Below, in pieces: positions 25,961 through 35,081 of a DNA stretch of 64,000 bases. A program made the translations under genes and the position numbers. The notes under the pieces were generated by a model. That model ran no database searches. It worked only from the letters and a program-made list of their open reading frames with translations, and was not told the origin of the DNA. The stretch is from Bacteroidota bacterium (GTDB lineage: Bacteria; Bacteroidota; Bacteroidia; CAILMK01; JACPUW01), in assembly GCA_016192035.1 (NCBI GenBank), contig JACPUW010000001.1, forward strand, positions 1 to 64,000, given 5' to 3'. The first letter of the stretch is position 1. Each line of letters starts with the position of its first letter.

Positions 25961-28225
25961 TCAACCCATGGTTTTGATGAGGTCATCAAACTCGTGAAAG
26001 GCCAACTGGCATTGGTTCCACACATCGTCCAGAACATTCATAATGCTCTGTTTGTCTTTCTTTTCTGCCAAAAGTTCCAGGGAGCCCACTTTCTGGGTAA
26101 AGTCTTCCATGCCCACATAGGTAAAGGTGGGCTTTAGTTTGTGGGCTACTGATTTAATGCGTTCATAGTCGCTGTTTTCTACCGCCTGCCTCAGTTCTTG
26201 GAAGTATTCGGGTGTCCGCTTTTTGAATATCCCCACCAACTCACTAATGAAACCTGCATCATTGTTGGCAAAGGCTTTGATTTTTAAAGCATTAATCACT
26301 TGGTAATCCATGTCGTCGGCAGTTATTTCGCCCTGCGAAAGTATAACTGGTTCATTTTGAATTTTTATTAGTTGGTCATACAGTTTGTCGGGGTCAATGG
26401 GTTTGAGCATGAAATGGTCAAAATGGCTTTTGGCCAAAAGTTTTGAAGGAAACGGAAAAGCGGATATGCCCATGACCGGTAGGTACATGCCCCGACGGGC
26501 TGCCGTGGATTTGAGCCGGTTGGCCAGTAAAACCCCGTTCATATCGGGCAGCTGCACATCGGTTAGTATGCAGTGGTAATGTTTCTGGCCTACCAATGCC
26601 AGGGCTTCCTTGCCCGTCTTGGCGCTTGCCACGCGGGCATTCCATCTGGTCAGTAGTCTTTCCAGCACAAAATTGGTCAACTCACTGTCATCCACAATGA
26701 GTATATCCATGTCATCCAAGTCTTTGCCGCCATTAATTTCACCTTCGGGGTTGGTTACCGGAGCCAGGCCAAAGGGTAGCTGCACCAAGAAAGTGGATCC
26801 TTTTCCCAGGCTGCTTTCCAGTTTTATGCTGCCACCCATTAGGTGGGTCAGTTTATCGCAGATGGATAGCCCCAGCCCTGTTCCACCGTATTTTTTGCCT
26901 ATATGTACGTTAGACTGCTCAAAACTTTGAAAAATCCGCACGTGGTCTTCAGGCGGAATACCGGTGCCCGTATCGGTTACCTTTATTTCTATGCGGGCTT
27001 GCCTGTCGCTCATGGAAAGCAGGTTGGCCTCCACGCGGACACTGCCAGATTCGGTGAATTTGAATGCATTTGAAAGGAGGTTGACCATTACTTGCAGTAG
27101 GCGGTTCTCGTCGCCCAGCAACATGGCGGGAACCCCTTCGGCTATCTGTGTGCCAAAAATGAGGGCCTTGGCCCGTGCCTCTTCACGAAACATGGTTTCC
27201 AGGTTGGCGAAAAACTTTTCCAGGTCAAAAAAGGCATTCGTTATTTCAAAATTGCCCGCACCTATTTTGCTCAAATCCAGAAGGTCATTGACCAAAATTC
27301 TCAGGTTTCGGCTGCTTTGTGCTATGGAGTTTCCCAGGTAGCGTTGCTCTTGGTCCAGATCACTCTCTTGGAGCAGTTCTATCAGTCCTATGATGTTATT
27401 GAGTGGTTTGCGTATGTCATGGGTAATGCTGGCCAGAAATTCATCGCGGGTCTTTAGCCGTTTTTCTAAGTCGTATTTATTGTTTTTCAACTCATTAATA
27501 AGGTCATTGTCCACTATTCTCAGTGTTTCTATGGCTATGTGGTATTGCGCGTTGCCATTTTCACCAGCCTTTACGCTCACCACCTGTACATTGCTGCAAT
27601 TGTGGGTTTTTTGTTGGGCCGGATGGGTAAAACACGGTTTGTGATACACGTTGGATTCGGGGTTGAAATCTGCCACGCGATCTATGCCGTAATAGTCGAA
27701 AATGTCAAACGCCTTGCCATTGAGCCTTTCATAGGCATGGCCGGAGGCCTTTAAAAAGGCGTCGTTGAAATATACGGCCTTGGGAGCCTTAGGCGCTGAT
27801 TGATATGTGCATACCAAGGGGTACTGATAGCTTGCGAGCATGGCCTTGCTCAGCGAGAGTACCCGTTGGTTCCAGCGTGAATCGAGCAGTTTTACAATTT
27901 TTTTTCGGAGCAAGGTGGCGGTGGTGTCACCGGGAAGCAGGCCCATTTCATCACTAAACCCCAGTTCCAGATAGTTTTCGGGCAGTGGCGCCATGGGATC
28001 TAGTAGGGCTATGTACTGAGGGTGGCCGTGGGTAGCCATTATGGGTGCCATAACTGCCCAATCGGGGCAGCAGCAGACAACCACCGATATTTTCTGAGCA
28101 CTCAGTGCGCCCACTATATGCTGGGCGTCATAGTCCAGCAATATCAACTCACCCAAGCCCTCCACGGCACTTGACATGAATTTCTGGCTGTCTTTTCCAT
28201 GTGAAACAACGGCAATCTTACGCAA
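25961..28225 (-). CDS. Hybrid sensor histidine kinase with receiver and Hpt domains
   Basis: The 754-residue cytoplasmic protein has, in order: a receiver-like N-terminal region without a clear phosphoacceptor (1-115), a PAS-like domain (about 125-240), a HisKA domain with His269 in SITHDIRKPLNN, and a HATPase domain (VMVNLLSNAFKFTE, DTGTGIP, GGTGLGLS). A receiver domain (ILIVDDSE, ILTDVQLPDMNG) and a C-terminal Hpt (SVAHKLKPTFTYVG) follow. No membrane helix is seen, so the signal is probably cytoplasmic. The architecture is that of a complete BarA-like phosphorelay. The output regulator is not certain. Confidence 0.92.
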   Translation of the reverse strand: MRKIAVVSHGKDSQKFMSSAVEGLGELILLDYDAQHIVGALSAQKISVVVCCCPDWAVMAPIMATHGHPQYIALLDPMAPLPENYLELGFSDEMGLLPGDTTATLLRKKIVKLLDSRWNQRVLSLSKAMLASYQYPLVCTYQSAPKAPKAVYFNDAFLKASGHAYERLNGKAFDIFDYYGIDRVADFNPESNVYHKPCFTHPAQQKTHNCSNVQVVSVKAGENGNAQYHIAIETLRIVDNDLINELKNNKYDLEKRLKTRDEFLASITHDIRKPLNNIIGLIELLQESDLDQEQRYLGNSIAQSSRNLRILVNDLLDLSKIGAGNFEITNAFFDLEKFFANLETMFREEARAKALIFGTQIAEGVPAMLLGDENRLLQVMVNLLSNAFKFTESGSVRVEANLLSMSDRQARIEIKVTDTGTGIPPEDHVRIFQSFEQSNVHIGKKYGGTGLGLSICDKLTHLMGGSIKLESSLGKGSTFLVQLPFGLAPVTNPEGEINGGKDLDDMDILIVDDSELTNFVLERLLTRWNARVASAKTGKEALALVGQKHYHCILTDVQLPDMNGVLLANRLKSTAARRGMYLPVMGISAFPFPSKLLAKSHFDHFMLKPIDPDKLYDQLIKIQNEPVILSQGEITADDMDYQVINALKIKAFANNDAGFISELVGIFKKRTPEYFQELRQAVENSDYERIKSVAHKLKPTFTYVGMEDFTQKVGSLELLAEKKDKQSIMNVLDDVWNQCQLAFHEFDDLIKTMG

Positions 28226-28270
28226 GGCTTTTTCTTATAAAAATAAGAGTGCCAAATACGTGTACAATAC

Positions 28271-28915
28271 CTAAATACGCTGTAGGAAAACCAGTTTTTT
28301 AGACGAAAAAAAGGCCAATTTAAAATCGCGTTCCAGGTGCACTATGCGGTTGCAGTCAAAGTTGGGGTGCAACTCGTCATTAATGGCCCCAAAGTCAAAG
28401 TCCAAGCCCCTGAGATAGATAATGCCCGTGGCCTGGCCGTTGATGTGGGCTAAAGGAATGACCCTGTGTACCCACTGGGTGAACTGAGGAAGGGACGCTA
28501 CCCCCCGGCTCACCACAAAATGCCAGTTTCCCTTTAGCTCTTCCACCCGCCCGTGTATCACCTCCACATTGCTCAGCCCTAGCTCATCCACGAATGCCTG
28601 CATGGCTTCCACCTTTTTTTTGCGGGCATCTACCAGGGTAAACCGGGCACTGGGATAATAGATGGCTAGCGGAATGCCTGGCAACCCACCGCCACTGCCC
28701 ACGTCCATGACCGATGCGTCCTTGAAATCAAAATACCTGGCTATGGTCAGGCTATGTAGGATGTGCCTTTCCTCCAGATGGTCTATATCTTGGCGGGAAA
28801 TGAGGTTAAGCACCTTGTTTTTTTCATACAGCAGCTCCATATACTGGCATAGGGACTGCACCTGCCCATCTGAAAGGCGCATGTGCTTCAATAGCAACTC
28901 GCCGCAGTTTACCAT
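28271..28915 (-). CDS. rsmG: 16S rRNA (guanine-527-N7)-methyltransferase RsmG
   Basis: The 214-residue protein has the RsmG hallmarks: LNLISR near residue 37, ERHILHSL, the SAM-binding MDVGSGGGLPGIPLA, TLVDARKKK, and SRGVASLPQF. It methylates G527 of 16S rRNA at N7. Its start overlaps the upstream glycosyltransferase gene by 7 bases. Confidence 0.95.
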   Translation of the reverse strand: MVNCGELLLKHMRLSDGQVQSLCQYMELLYEKNKVLNLISRQDIDHLEERHILHSLTIARYFDFKDASVMDVGSGGGLPGIPLAIYYPSARFTLVDARKKKVEAMQAFVDELGLSNVEVIHGRVEELKGNWHFVVSRGVASLPQFTQWVHRVIPLAHINGQATGIIYLRGLDFDFGAINDELHPNFDCNRIVHLERDFKLAFFSSKKLVFLQRI

Positions 28916-30036
28916 TTATCCTTTTGCGGTTTAATCAATGAAAACAAACCCAATATTGGATAGATGAGCACCTGGTAAGGCAGATCAAAGGCGGGATAAG
29001 CCCACCACAGTGAAAACATGCGGTGGGCCCTGTGTAAGGCCAGGGCCAAACCCCAGGCGGCCAATATGGGAAGGGCCATGAGCACTAAGCCTAGCACGTG
29101 CAATTGACCGCTTAGAAGGAAGGCCACGCCGGTAAGGTAATAAGCAAATCGCGCTAACCATATGGTTCCCAATGCCAAGCGGAATTTGCCGCGATAATGG
29201 GCACCAGCAGAGAGGTGCCGTTTTTTTTGTCGAAGCCAATCGGCAAGGCGATGTTTGGGTATAGACCACACGTGTGAATCGGGGTGGAGCACCACGGCTG
29301 TATTTTGGGGCTTTGCCATTTCCTGTACCATCAAATCATCGTCGCCAAAGCTCACGTTCAGGTTGTTGGCAAAACCTTTATTGGCCATAAAGGCCGTTTT
29401 TCGGTAGGATAAGTTGCGGCCTACACCCATATAGGGCCGCCCGGCCAGGGCAAAGGAGATGTATTGCCAAGCCACAAAAAATGCCTCATAACGAACCAAT
29501 GGATTGAGGATGCCTGGTTTGGCCGAGTAAGGCGAATAGCCTATTACCATTTCAACCCCAGGGCTATAGGAAGCCGCTACCTGTCGGAGCCATTGTGCCG
29601 ACCTAGGCACGCAATCGGCATCGGTAAAAATGAGTATATCGTTGGCAGCTTTTTTTATGGCAAGGGTAAGTGCCAGTTTCTTGCCCGGCTTGGCCTTTAT
29701 GTGCTCTGCCACCGCCACTATTTGCAGGTTGGGGTGTATGGCTTTCCACTCATGCAGCAATTCGTAGCTCCCGTCCCATGATTGGTTGTCAACCACAATC
29801 ACTTCAAACTGGGGATAATCTTGCTGAAACAGGGCTGGAAGCAGGGTTTCCAGACGCGGTTTTTCGTTTTTTGCCACAACTATAACCGATACAGGCCCTA
29901 AATCGGCGCTCTGGGTATTCCTGCCATATGCCTTGCGCAGCGTGGGAAGCACAAAGTATCTGCCCAAGTGGTATGCCTGGACCATGAAAAGGACAGCCAG
30001 GGCTGCGGTCCAGTAGTCTAAGGCATATAGTGGCAC
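28909..30036 (-). CDS. Family 2 glycosyltransferase, membrane-bound
   Basis: The 375-residue protein has an N-terminal membrane helix and a GT-A catalytic domain beginning PVSVIVVAKNE. It has the nucleotide-sugar-binding aspartates in VVDNQSWDG and FTDADCVPR and a later acidic motif in GDDDLMVQE. Two or three C-terminal membrane segments follow (about 290-370). It likely extends a surface glycan or modifies a lipid. The start is a GTG at 30036; an ATG 17 codons later would remove part of the first helix. Divergent from tgt. Confidence 0.82.
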   Translation of the reverse strand: MPLYALDYWTAALAVLFMVQAYHLGRYFVLPTLRKAYGRNTQSADLGPVSVIVVAKNEKPRLETLLPALFQQDYPQFEVIVVDNQSWDGSYELLHEWKAIHPNLQIVAVAEHIKAKPGKKLALTLAIKKAANDILIFTDADCVPRSAQWLRQVAASYSPGVEMVIGYSPYSAKPGILNPLVRYEAFFVAWQYISFALAGRPYMGVGRNLSYRKTAFMANKGFANNLNVSFGDDDLMVQEMAKPQNTAVVLHPDSHVWSIPKHRLADWLRQKKRHLSAGAHYRGKFRLALGTIWLARFAYYLTGVAFLLSGQLHVLGLVLMALPILAAWGLALALHRAHRMFSLWWAYPAFDLPYQVLIYPILGLFSLIKPQKDKW

Positions 30037-30140
30037 GATAGGAAGTATATAGGGGGTTGCAGGGACGAAGGTAGCAGGCGGGGTATAGGCCTGCCGCCCA
30101 ATGGTTGTTCACTTACCAACAGCTGGGGGGCCGTGGGGTT

Positions 30141-30148
30141 TACCTTTG
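30141..30148 (+). promoter_or_regulatory. Bacteroidota-type -7 promoter box before tgt
   Basis: TACCTTTG is an exact match to the TAnnTTTG -7 consensus of Bacteroidota sigma factor promoters and ends 9 bases before the tgt ATG. No good TTG -33 element is seen at the usual spacing. The transcript would have almost no leader. Confidence 0.5.
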
Positions 30149-30157
30149 CCCGCCTCT

Positions 30158-31288
30158 ATGAGATTTGAATTATTGGCTGAGGATACGGGCACCTCAGCCC
30201 GCCTGGGCAGGCTCCATACCGAACACGGCGCGGTGGACACACCCGTGTTTATGACCGTGGGCACACTGGGCAATGTGAAAGGGGTACATACCCAGCAACT
30301 TATGGATGTGGTGGATGCGCCCATGCTCTTGGGAAACACGCTACACCTCTACTTGCGCCCGGGTACCGAGGTGCTGGAACATGCCGGAGGGCTTCACGGA
30401 TTCCTTAAATGGCCACGGCCAATATTAAGCGATTCGGGTGGATTTCAGGTCTATAGCTTGTCGGCCATTCGGAGCATTAAGGAAGAAGGGGTCAAGTTTA
30501 AATCACATATTGACGGCTCTTCGCATTTTTTTAGCCCTGAGTTTTCAGTTGATGTACAGCGGAGCATAGGTGCTGATATAGTGATGGCCTTTGATGAATG
30601 CACGCCCTATCCATGCACCCATGAGTATGCAGCCAAAAGCATGCACATGACCCACCGCTGGCTTGACCGCTGTTTGCTGCGCATGGAGCGCACCAAGGCA
30701 CTGTATGGGCACCACCAAGAGTTGTTTGGCATAGTGCAGGGCAGCGTGTATCCCGACTTGCGTAGGCAATCAGCAGAATATGTGGCGTATAGCAACTGTT
30801 TTGGCAATGCCATAGGTGGCCTGAGCGTGGGCGAGCCCAGTGAAGAAATGTACGCCATGTCGGCCCTGGTTTGCCAAATATTGCCGCGCCACAAACCCCG
30901 GTACCTCATGGGGGTAGGCAAACCGGAGGACTTACTGGAAAACATAGCCAGGGGCATAGACATGTTTGACTGCGTGATGCCTACACGAAACGGGCGGAAT
31001 GGGACAATTTTTACCGCCGAAGGCCGCATGAACATGCGAAATGCCAAGTGGAAATCGGATTTTAAGCCCCTCAACGACCAGCGCCTCAGCTTTTTGGATG
31101 ACTGGTACAGCCGGGCCTACCTCAGGCATTTGTTCAATTCGGGCGAAATGCTGGGGGGGATCATCGCTTCTGTGCAAAACTTGGTTTTTTACCAGTGGCT
31201 CATGGCCGAAGCACGGATGCACCTGGCCCAGGGCAGCTTTGGTCCTTGGATGCGCGATATATTGCCCAAACTCAAGCGGAAACTTTGA
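30158..31288 (+). CDS. tgt: tRNA-guanine transglycosylase (queuosine pathway)
   Basis: A 376-residue TGT exchanging the wobble guanine of GUN-anticodon tRNAs for preQ1. It starts at MRFELLAEDTGTSARLG; the longer frame from 30101 was rejected. Key motifs are present: SDSGGFQV with the catalytic-region Asp, FDECTPYPC, GIVQGS, GGLSVGEP, and MGVGKPEDLL. The usual zinc-binding CxCxxC before the YSRAYLRHL segment is absent here (LNDQRLSFLDDW), so zinc ligation must differ or be lost. It is followed 2 bases later by the LptF/G-type permease gene. Confidence 0.93.
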   Translation: MRFELLAEDTGTSARLGRLHTEHGAVDTPVFMTVGTLGNVKGVHTQQLMDVVDAPMLLGNTLHLYLRPGTEVLEHAGGLHGFLKWPRPILSDSGGFQVYSLSAIRSIKEEGVKFKSHIDGSSHFFSPEFSVDVQRSIGADIVMAFDECTPYPCTHEYAAKSMHMTHRWLDRCLLRMERTKALYGHHQELFGIVQGSVYPDLRRQSAEYVAYSNCFGNAIGGLSVGEPSEEMYAMSALVCQILPRHKPRYLMGVGKPEDLLENIARGIDMFDCVMPTRNGRNGTIFTAEGRMNMRNAKWKSDFKPLNDQRLSFLDDWYSRAYLRHLFNSGEMLGGIIASVQNLVFYQWLMAEARMHLAQGSFGPWMRDILPKLKRKL

Positions 31289-31290
31289 GG

Positions 31291-32370
31291 ATGATAAAGA
31301 AGATAGACAGGTATATAGCCAGGAAGTTTGTGCTTACCCTGGTCTTTATCCTGGTACTGTTCTCCCTCATAGCCGTGGTGTTTGATGCATCGGAGCGCAT
31401 GGACAAGTACCTGGGGGCAGGCGTGCCTTTTAAAGACCTGTTGGCCTACTACTTGGGCAGCTTTGTGCCTTACTTGCTCAATCTCATAAGCCCTATTTTC
31501 ATATTTATTGCCGCCCTGTTCTTTACCTCCCGAATGGCCTACAACTCAGAGATTGTGACCATTTTTTCATCCGGGGTCAGTTTTTGGCGTTTGCTAAGGC
31601 CCTACCTATTGGTTGCCACGGTCATTACCCTGATCGACCTGAATTTCAAGAACTACGTAATACCGGTTTCCAATAAAAAAATGGCGGATTTTGAGTCCAA
31701 ATACCTGCGCAGGGGAGGGTATGATCCCAATGTAAACATTCATCGCCAGTTGGATGAGGGGGTATTTTTTTCGCTGGACCGGTACCACTATAGTGACAGC
31801 ATGGGCACAAGGTTTTCTATGGAACGTTTTGATGGATTGGACCTTAAGGAGAAAATTTTGGCTACCCATTTGAAGTGGGCGCCAAAAAGACGGCAGTGGT
31901 ATGCACATGAGTATGTGCGCCGCTTGTTTGGTGAAAATGGGCAAACCCTGGAAACCGGCGATACACTTTGGATAGATTTGCCCATAATGCCCAAACAGTT
32001 TACCAAGCAAATTGAAAGCGTGACTTCTATGAAAACTCCTGATTTGGTGAGGTTTATAGCTGAAGAAAGAAAAAGCGGCAATCCTGACCTACGGTTTTTT
32101 CAGGTAGAGCACTACCAGCGGTATTCCATTCCGTTTGCCTCCTATATCCTTATTATGATAGCCTATGCCCTGGCATCGCGAAAGGTGAGGGGCGGCACGG
32201 GTATGCACCTTATGCTCGGCATTCTTATAGCCGTGTCATACATTCTGTTTATGCGCTTTACCCTCACGTTTGGCCAGCAGAGCACGCTCAACCCACTGGC
32301 CGCCGTGTGGATACCCAATGTGTTCTTTTTTGTGGTTGCCGTGGTGCTCATGGCGCGAGCGCCAAAATAG
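31291..32370 (+). CDS. LptF/LptG-family permease
   Basis: The 359-residue protein has the YjgP/YjgQ layout: three N-terminal membrane helices, a central periplasmic beta-jellyroll-like domain (about 140-270), and three C-terminal helices. The start IDRYIARKFV is typical. It should form the membrane part of the LPS exporter with LptB and pass LPS from the inner membrane to the periplasmic bridge. I chose the ATG at 31291 because an earlier in-frame start lies inside tgt. It is likely co-transcribed with tgt. Confidence 0.9.
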   Translation: MIKKIDRYIARKFVLTLVFILVLFSLIAVVFDASERMDKYLGAGVPFKDLLAYYLGSFVPYLLNLISPIFIFIAALFFTSRMAYNSEIVTIFSSGVSFWRLLRPYLLVATVITLIDLNFKNYVIPVSNKKMADFESKYLRRGGYDPNVNIHRQLDEGVFFSLDRYHYSDSMGTRFSMERFDGLDLKEKILATHLKWAPKRRQWYAHEYVRRLFGENGQTLETGDTLWIDLPIMPKQFTKQIESVTSMKTPDLVRFIAEERKSGNPDLRFFQVEHYQRYSIPFASYILIMIAYALASRKVRGGTGMHLMLGILIAVSYILFMRFTLTFGQQSTLNPLAAVWIPNVFFFVVAVVLMARAPK

Positions 32371-32376
32371 GCCAGG

Positions 32377-33750
32377 CTATAACTGGCTGGCATCCAGTCC
32401 AAACTTGTGAACGTAGGCTGCCTGCGCCTTCTGGTATTCTTTGAAAGTTTTTATCAGTTTTTCCTGTGATTCATAGAGGTACCGCTCCCTATAGTTTATC
32501 ATGAAAATGGTGGTGCTCCCTAGTTCCAGTTTGCGCCGCTCGGCTTCCAGCATTCGCCTGGCCGCATCCACATTGTTGCGCTGTCGCTTTAGCGCATCGC
32601 TCAGATACTCTACTGCTTGGGCATAGGCATTTATGTCGTTGGCCAAGGCCTGCACCTTAAAGTTCCTTTCCCATTCCAATTGTTCCAGCTTAGTGGTAGC
32701 CACCTGGAGTTTGCCCGTTTCTTTTCTCAAAAACAAGGGCATGGACAGCCAGGCGCCCCAAGTAGCTGAGCTTGATGAAAAATTATATCCCACAGTATTG
32801 GTAGCCAGTGGCTTGTACCTAATGTCAAATTGTGGTAAAAGGCCTTGCCGCTGTAAGGTTTTGTCTATACTGGCTATGGCAATTTTTTCATCCATGACCT
32901 GGATCAAAGGGTGCCGGTCAACCTCCAACCGCCAGGCCAGGAGCCTCAGGCTATCAATAGGCATGAGGGGCTGGGTGCTTGGCCAGAATGTCACTTGCGA
33001 TAGGGAATCGGACATCCAGAACTGATTGCTTAGGGCGTTGCGCACCAAGTGGAGGGATGCTTCGGCCTGGGCCAATAGGCTATGCCTTCGCTGCCACTCC
33101 ATATAGGATTCCACGGTGTCTATGGCGGCATACTTGCCCAATTCATAGCTCCTCACTACAAAGTACTGCCGGTCAGCGGCTATTTCTACGGCCTCCTGGT
33201 AGAGTAGCCTCAGGTCCCAGGCTGCCTTAAACTCCCAGTAAGCCACTGAAATGAGGTAGGAAAGGTCATTGCGGGCCAACTGAAATTCATGGGTGGATTG
33301 CCTTAGCATGGCCTGCTGCATTTTCACCTCTGCGCGCGCTTGGTCTATGAGTAAGTTGCGCAACAGTGGAAGGCTAATTTCCGTGTAGTACAAGCCCCCC
33401 AGGGGGGTGCCCGACTCTGGGTTGAGATACTGGCCGGTATTGAGTTCATAGCCGGCTTTTACCTCTATTCCGCTGTAAATGGGTACTTTAAGTTCTAGCT
33501 GGTGGTAGTCGTAATAGGTGCTGCCCTTATATTCCTTTTCATACCTGGCCCAGGCCAATTTTGGGTCAAACTGGCCCCTGGCGGCACGCAGTTTACCCGC
33601 AGCCATCTCCACCTCCAGTTCTGCCGCCTGGTACAGAGGGTGGTGGGCCTGCACCAATGCCAAGAATGAGCGAAGGTCTAGGCTGTCCTGGCCCCAAGCC
33701 CTGCCTGTGGCCACTGCATTACATGCGAGAACGATCATCCATAACCTCAT
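32377..33750 (-). CDS. TolC-family outer membrane efflux protein
   Basis: The 457-residue protein has a signal peptide (MRLWMIVLACNAVATG, ending near AWGQ) and long helical stretches with the internal repeat expected for TolC proteins, with SLPLLRNLLIDQAR and LSMPLFLRKETGKLQ at similar places in the two halves. It should form the outer-membrane exit duct of the type I secretion set with the HlyD and ABC genes just upstream. It begins 2 bases after the HlyD stop. An upstream start at 33819, inside the HlyD gene, was rejected. Confidence 0.9.
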   Translation of the reverse strand: MRLWMIVLACNAVATGRAWGQDSLDLRSFLALVQAHHPLYQAAELEVEMAAGKLRAARGQFDPKLAWARYEKEYKGSTYYDYHQLELKVPIYSGIEVKAGYELNTGQYLNPESGTPLGGLYYTEISLPLLRNLLIDQARAEVKMQQAMLRQSTHEFQLARNDLSYLISVAYWEFKAAWDLRLLYQEAVEIAADRQYFVVRSYELGKYAAIDTVESYMEWQRRHSLLAQAEASLHLVRNALSNQFWMSDSLSQVTFWPSTQPLMPIDSLRLLAWRLEVDRHPLIQVMDEKIAIASIDKTLQRQGLLPQFDIRYKPLATNTVGYNFSSSSATWGAWLSMPLFLRKETGKLQVATTKLEQLEWERNFKVQALANDINAYAQAVEYLSDALKRQRNNVDAARRMLEAERRKLELGSTTIFMINYRERYLYESQEKLIKTFKEYQKAQAAYVHKFGLDASQL

Positions 33751-33752
33751 GC

Positions 33753-35081
33753 TTATTTGCTTTTTGGGCTGGTGCGGGTTATGTCTATATTGGGCGGAAA
33801 ACCATTTAGCTGTCGCCATATTTCATACCAAATCGGCACATTGTCAAGCATTGTCCATCCGTAAACACCAGATCCTATGCGAATTTGCTCAGGCCAGGGC
33901 TCGTCATTGGGGTCGGGTGTCACCAGTATCCGGTATAGGTTTTCATGGTTGTTTACGTAGTCTATCACTTGTATCTCACCGCCAAAAGTGCCCAGGGAGG
34001 CGTTGGGCCAACCGGAAAAAACCAGTGCTGGCCAGCCATCAAACCGTATCCTCACCTTGTTGCCTTTGCTAAGCAAGGGCAGGTCGGTGGCCGTAACGAA
34101 TAGTTCGGTGGCAAGTTGTGGATTGGCAGGCATGATGGTGAGAAGGGCATCACCCTCCTTGAGTATTTCACCTACCCCGCTTTTGTCAGCCCGTACCACA
34201 TATCCTTCCTGGGGTGCCCGCACTACGTAGTTCTGCTGCCTTATCTCCAGGTTGGCTATGTCTATTTGCATTTTGGTGAGCTTGTTCTCCAAGTCGTTTA
34301 TATAGCTCAGCGTTTGGTTCTTATCGGCTATAGCTTTAGAAATCTTGTCGTTGTATTCGGCTTCAAGAGATGATAACTCCAAAATGGCATTGAGATACAG
34401 GTTGCTGCTCATCTGCAATTTGTTCAGGGCAGTTTGCAGCTTCGCTTGTGCTTCCTGCATTTTCATTCGCTTGTCTTCCAGGCTAGTGAGAGATACCAGG
34501 CCCTCGATTTGCAGTTTTTCTTCGCGGTCAAATTGGGCCTTGGCCGTTTCAAAATTCAGCTCATAAGCTTTTAGGTCGGCACTATCGGTGGCTATCTTGT
34601 ACCGGGCATCGGCTATTTTGTTTTTGGCCTTGGAGAGGGATGCCCTAAGGCCATTTTCCATGGCATCAATTTGTCGGTCAAGTGATTTCATCTTTTCAAA
34701 CAGCGATGATATGGATTGTTCCTGGTCGTTTATTTGCGACCTTTTGCGTGCCAATATGTCGGGGTCAAAATACTCGTCCTTGATTTCTGAAATTACCACC
34801 AGGGTATCGCCCTTTTGCACCAATTGTCCTTCTTGTATGTGCCAAGCCCTTATCATGCCCGGCACGGTGGAATACACTTTCTGTGGGCGGTCTTCAGGGG
34901 CAAAAGCCGTTACCTTGCCATAGGCCCTAACGTTTTGTTGCCAAGGCAAAAACATGGCCAGGAAAATAAGGCCAAATATGAGTAAAAGCCAGTATGACAA
35001 TATCCTGGCCGATTCATTTCGGTAAAGCAGTTTGGCTATAGCCAGTTGGTCTAGGTGGCCCGATGGTTTGTGGCCTTTCAC
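33753..35081 (-). CDS. HlyD-family membrane fusion protein
   Basis: The 442-residue protein has a short cytoplasmic head, one membrane helix (about residues 33-50), a long coiled-coil hairpin (about 120-280, rich in K, E, L), and the lipoyl-like and beta-barrel parts (VRAPQEGYVV, GNKVRIRFDGWPA). It bridges the ABC transporter to the TolC-type protein across the periplasm. Its start overlaps the end of the ABC gene by 4 bases. Confidence 0.9.
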   Translation of the reverse strand: MKGHKPSGHLDQLAIAKLLYRNESARILSYWLLLIFGLIFLAMFLPWQQNVRAYGKVTAFAPEDRPQKVYSTVPGMIRAWHIQEGQLVQKGDTLVVISEIKDEYFDPDILARKRSQINDQEQSISSLFEKMKSLDRQIDAMENGLRASLSKAKNKIADARYKIATDSADLKAYELNFETAKAQFDREEKLQIEGLVSLTSLEDKRMKMQEAQAKLQTALNKLQMSSNLYLNAILELSSLEAEYNDKISKAIADKNQTLSYINDLENKLTKMQIDIANLEIRQQNYVVRAPQEGYVVRADKSGVGEILKEGDALLTIMPANPQLATELFVTATDLPLLSKGNKVRIRFDGWPALVFSGWPNASLGTFGGEIQVIDYVNNHENLYRILVTPDPNDEPWPEQIRIGSGVYGWTMLDNVPIWYEIWRQLNGFPPNIDITRTSPKSK

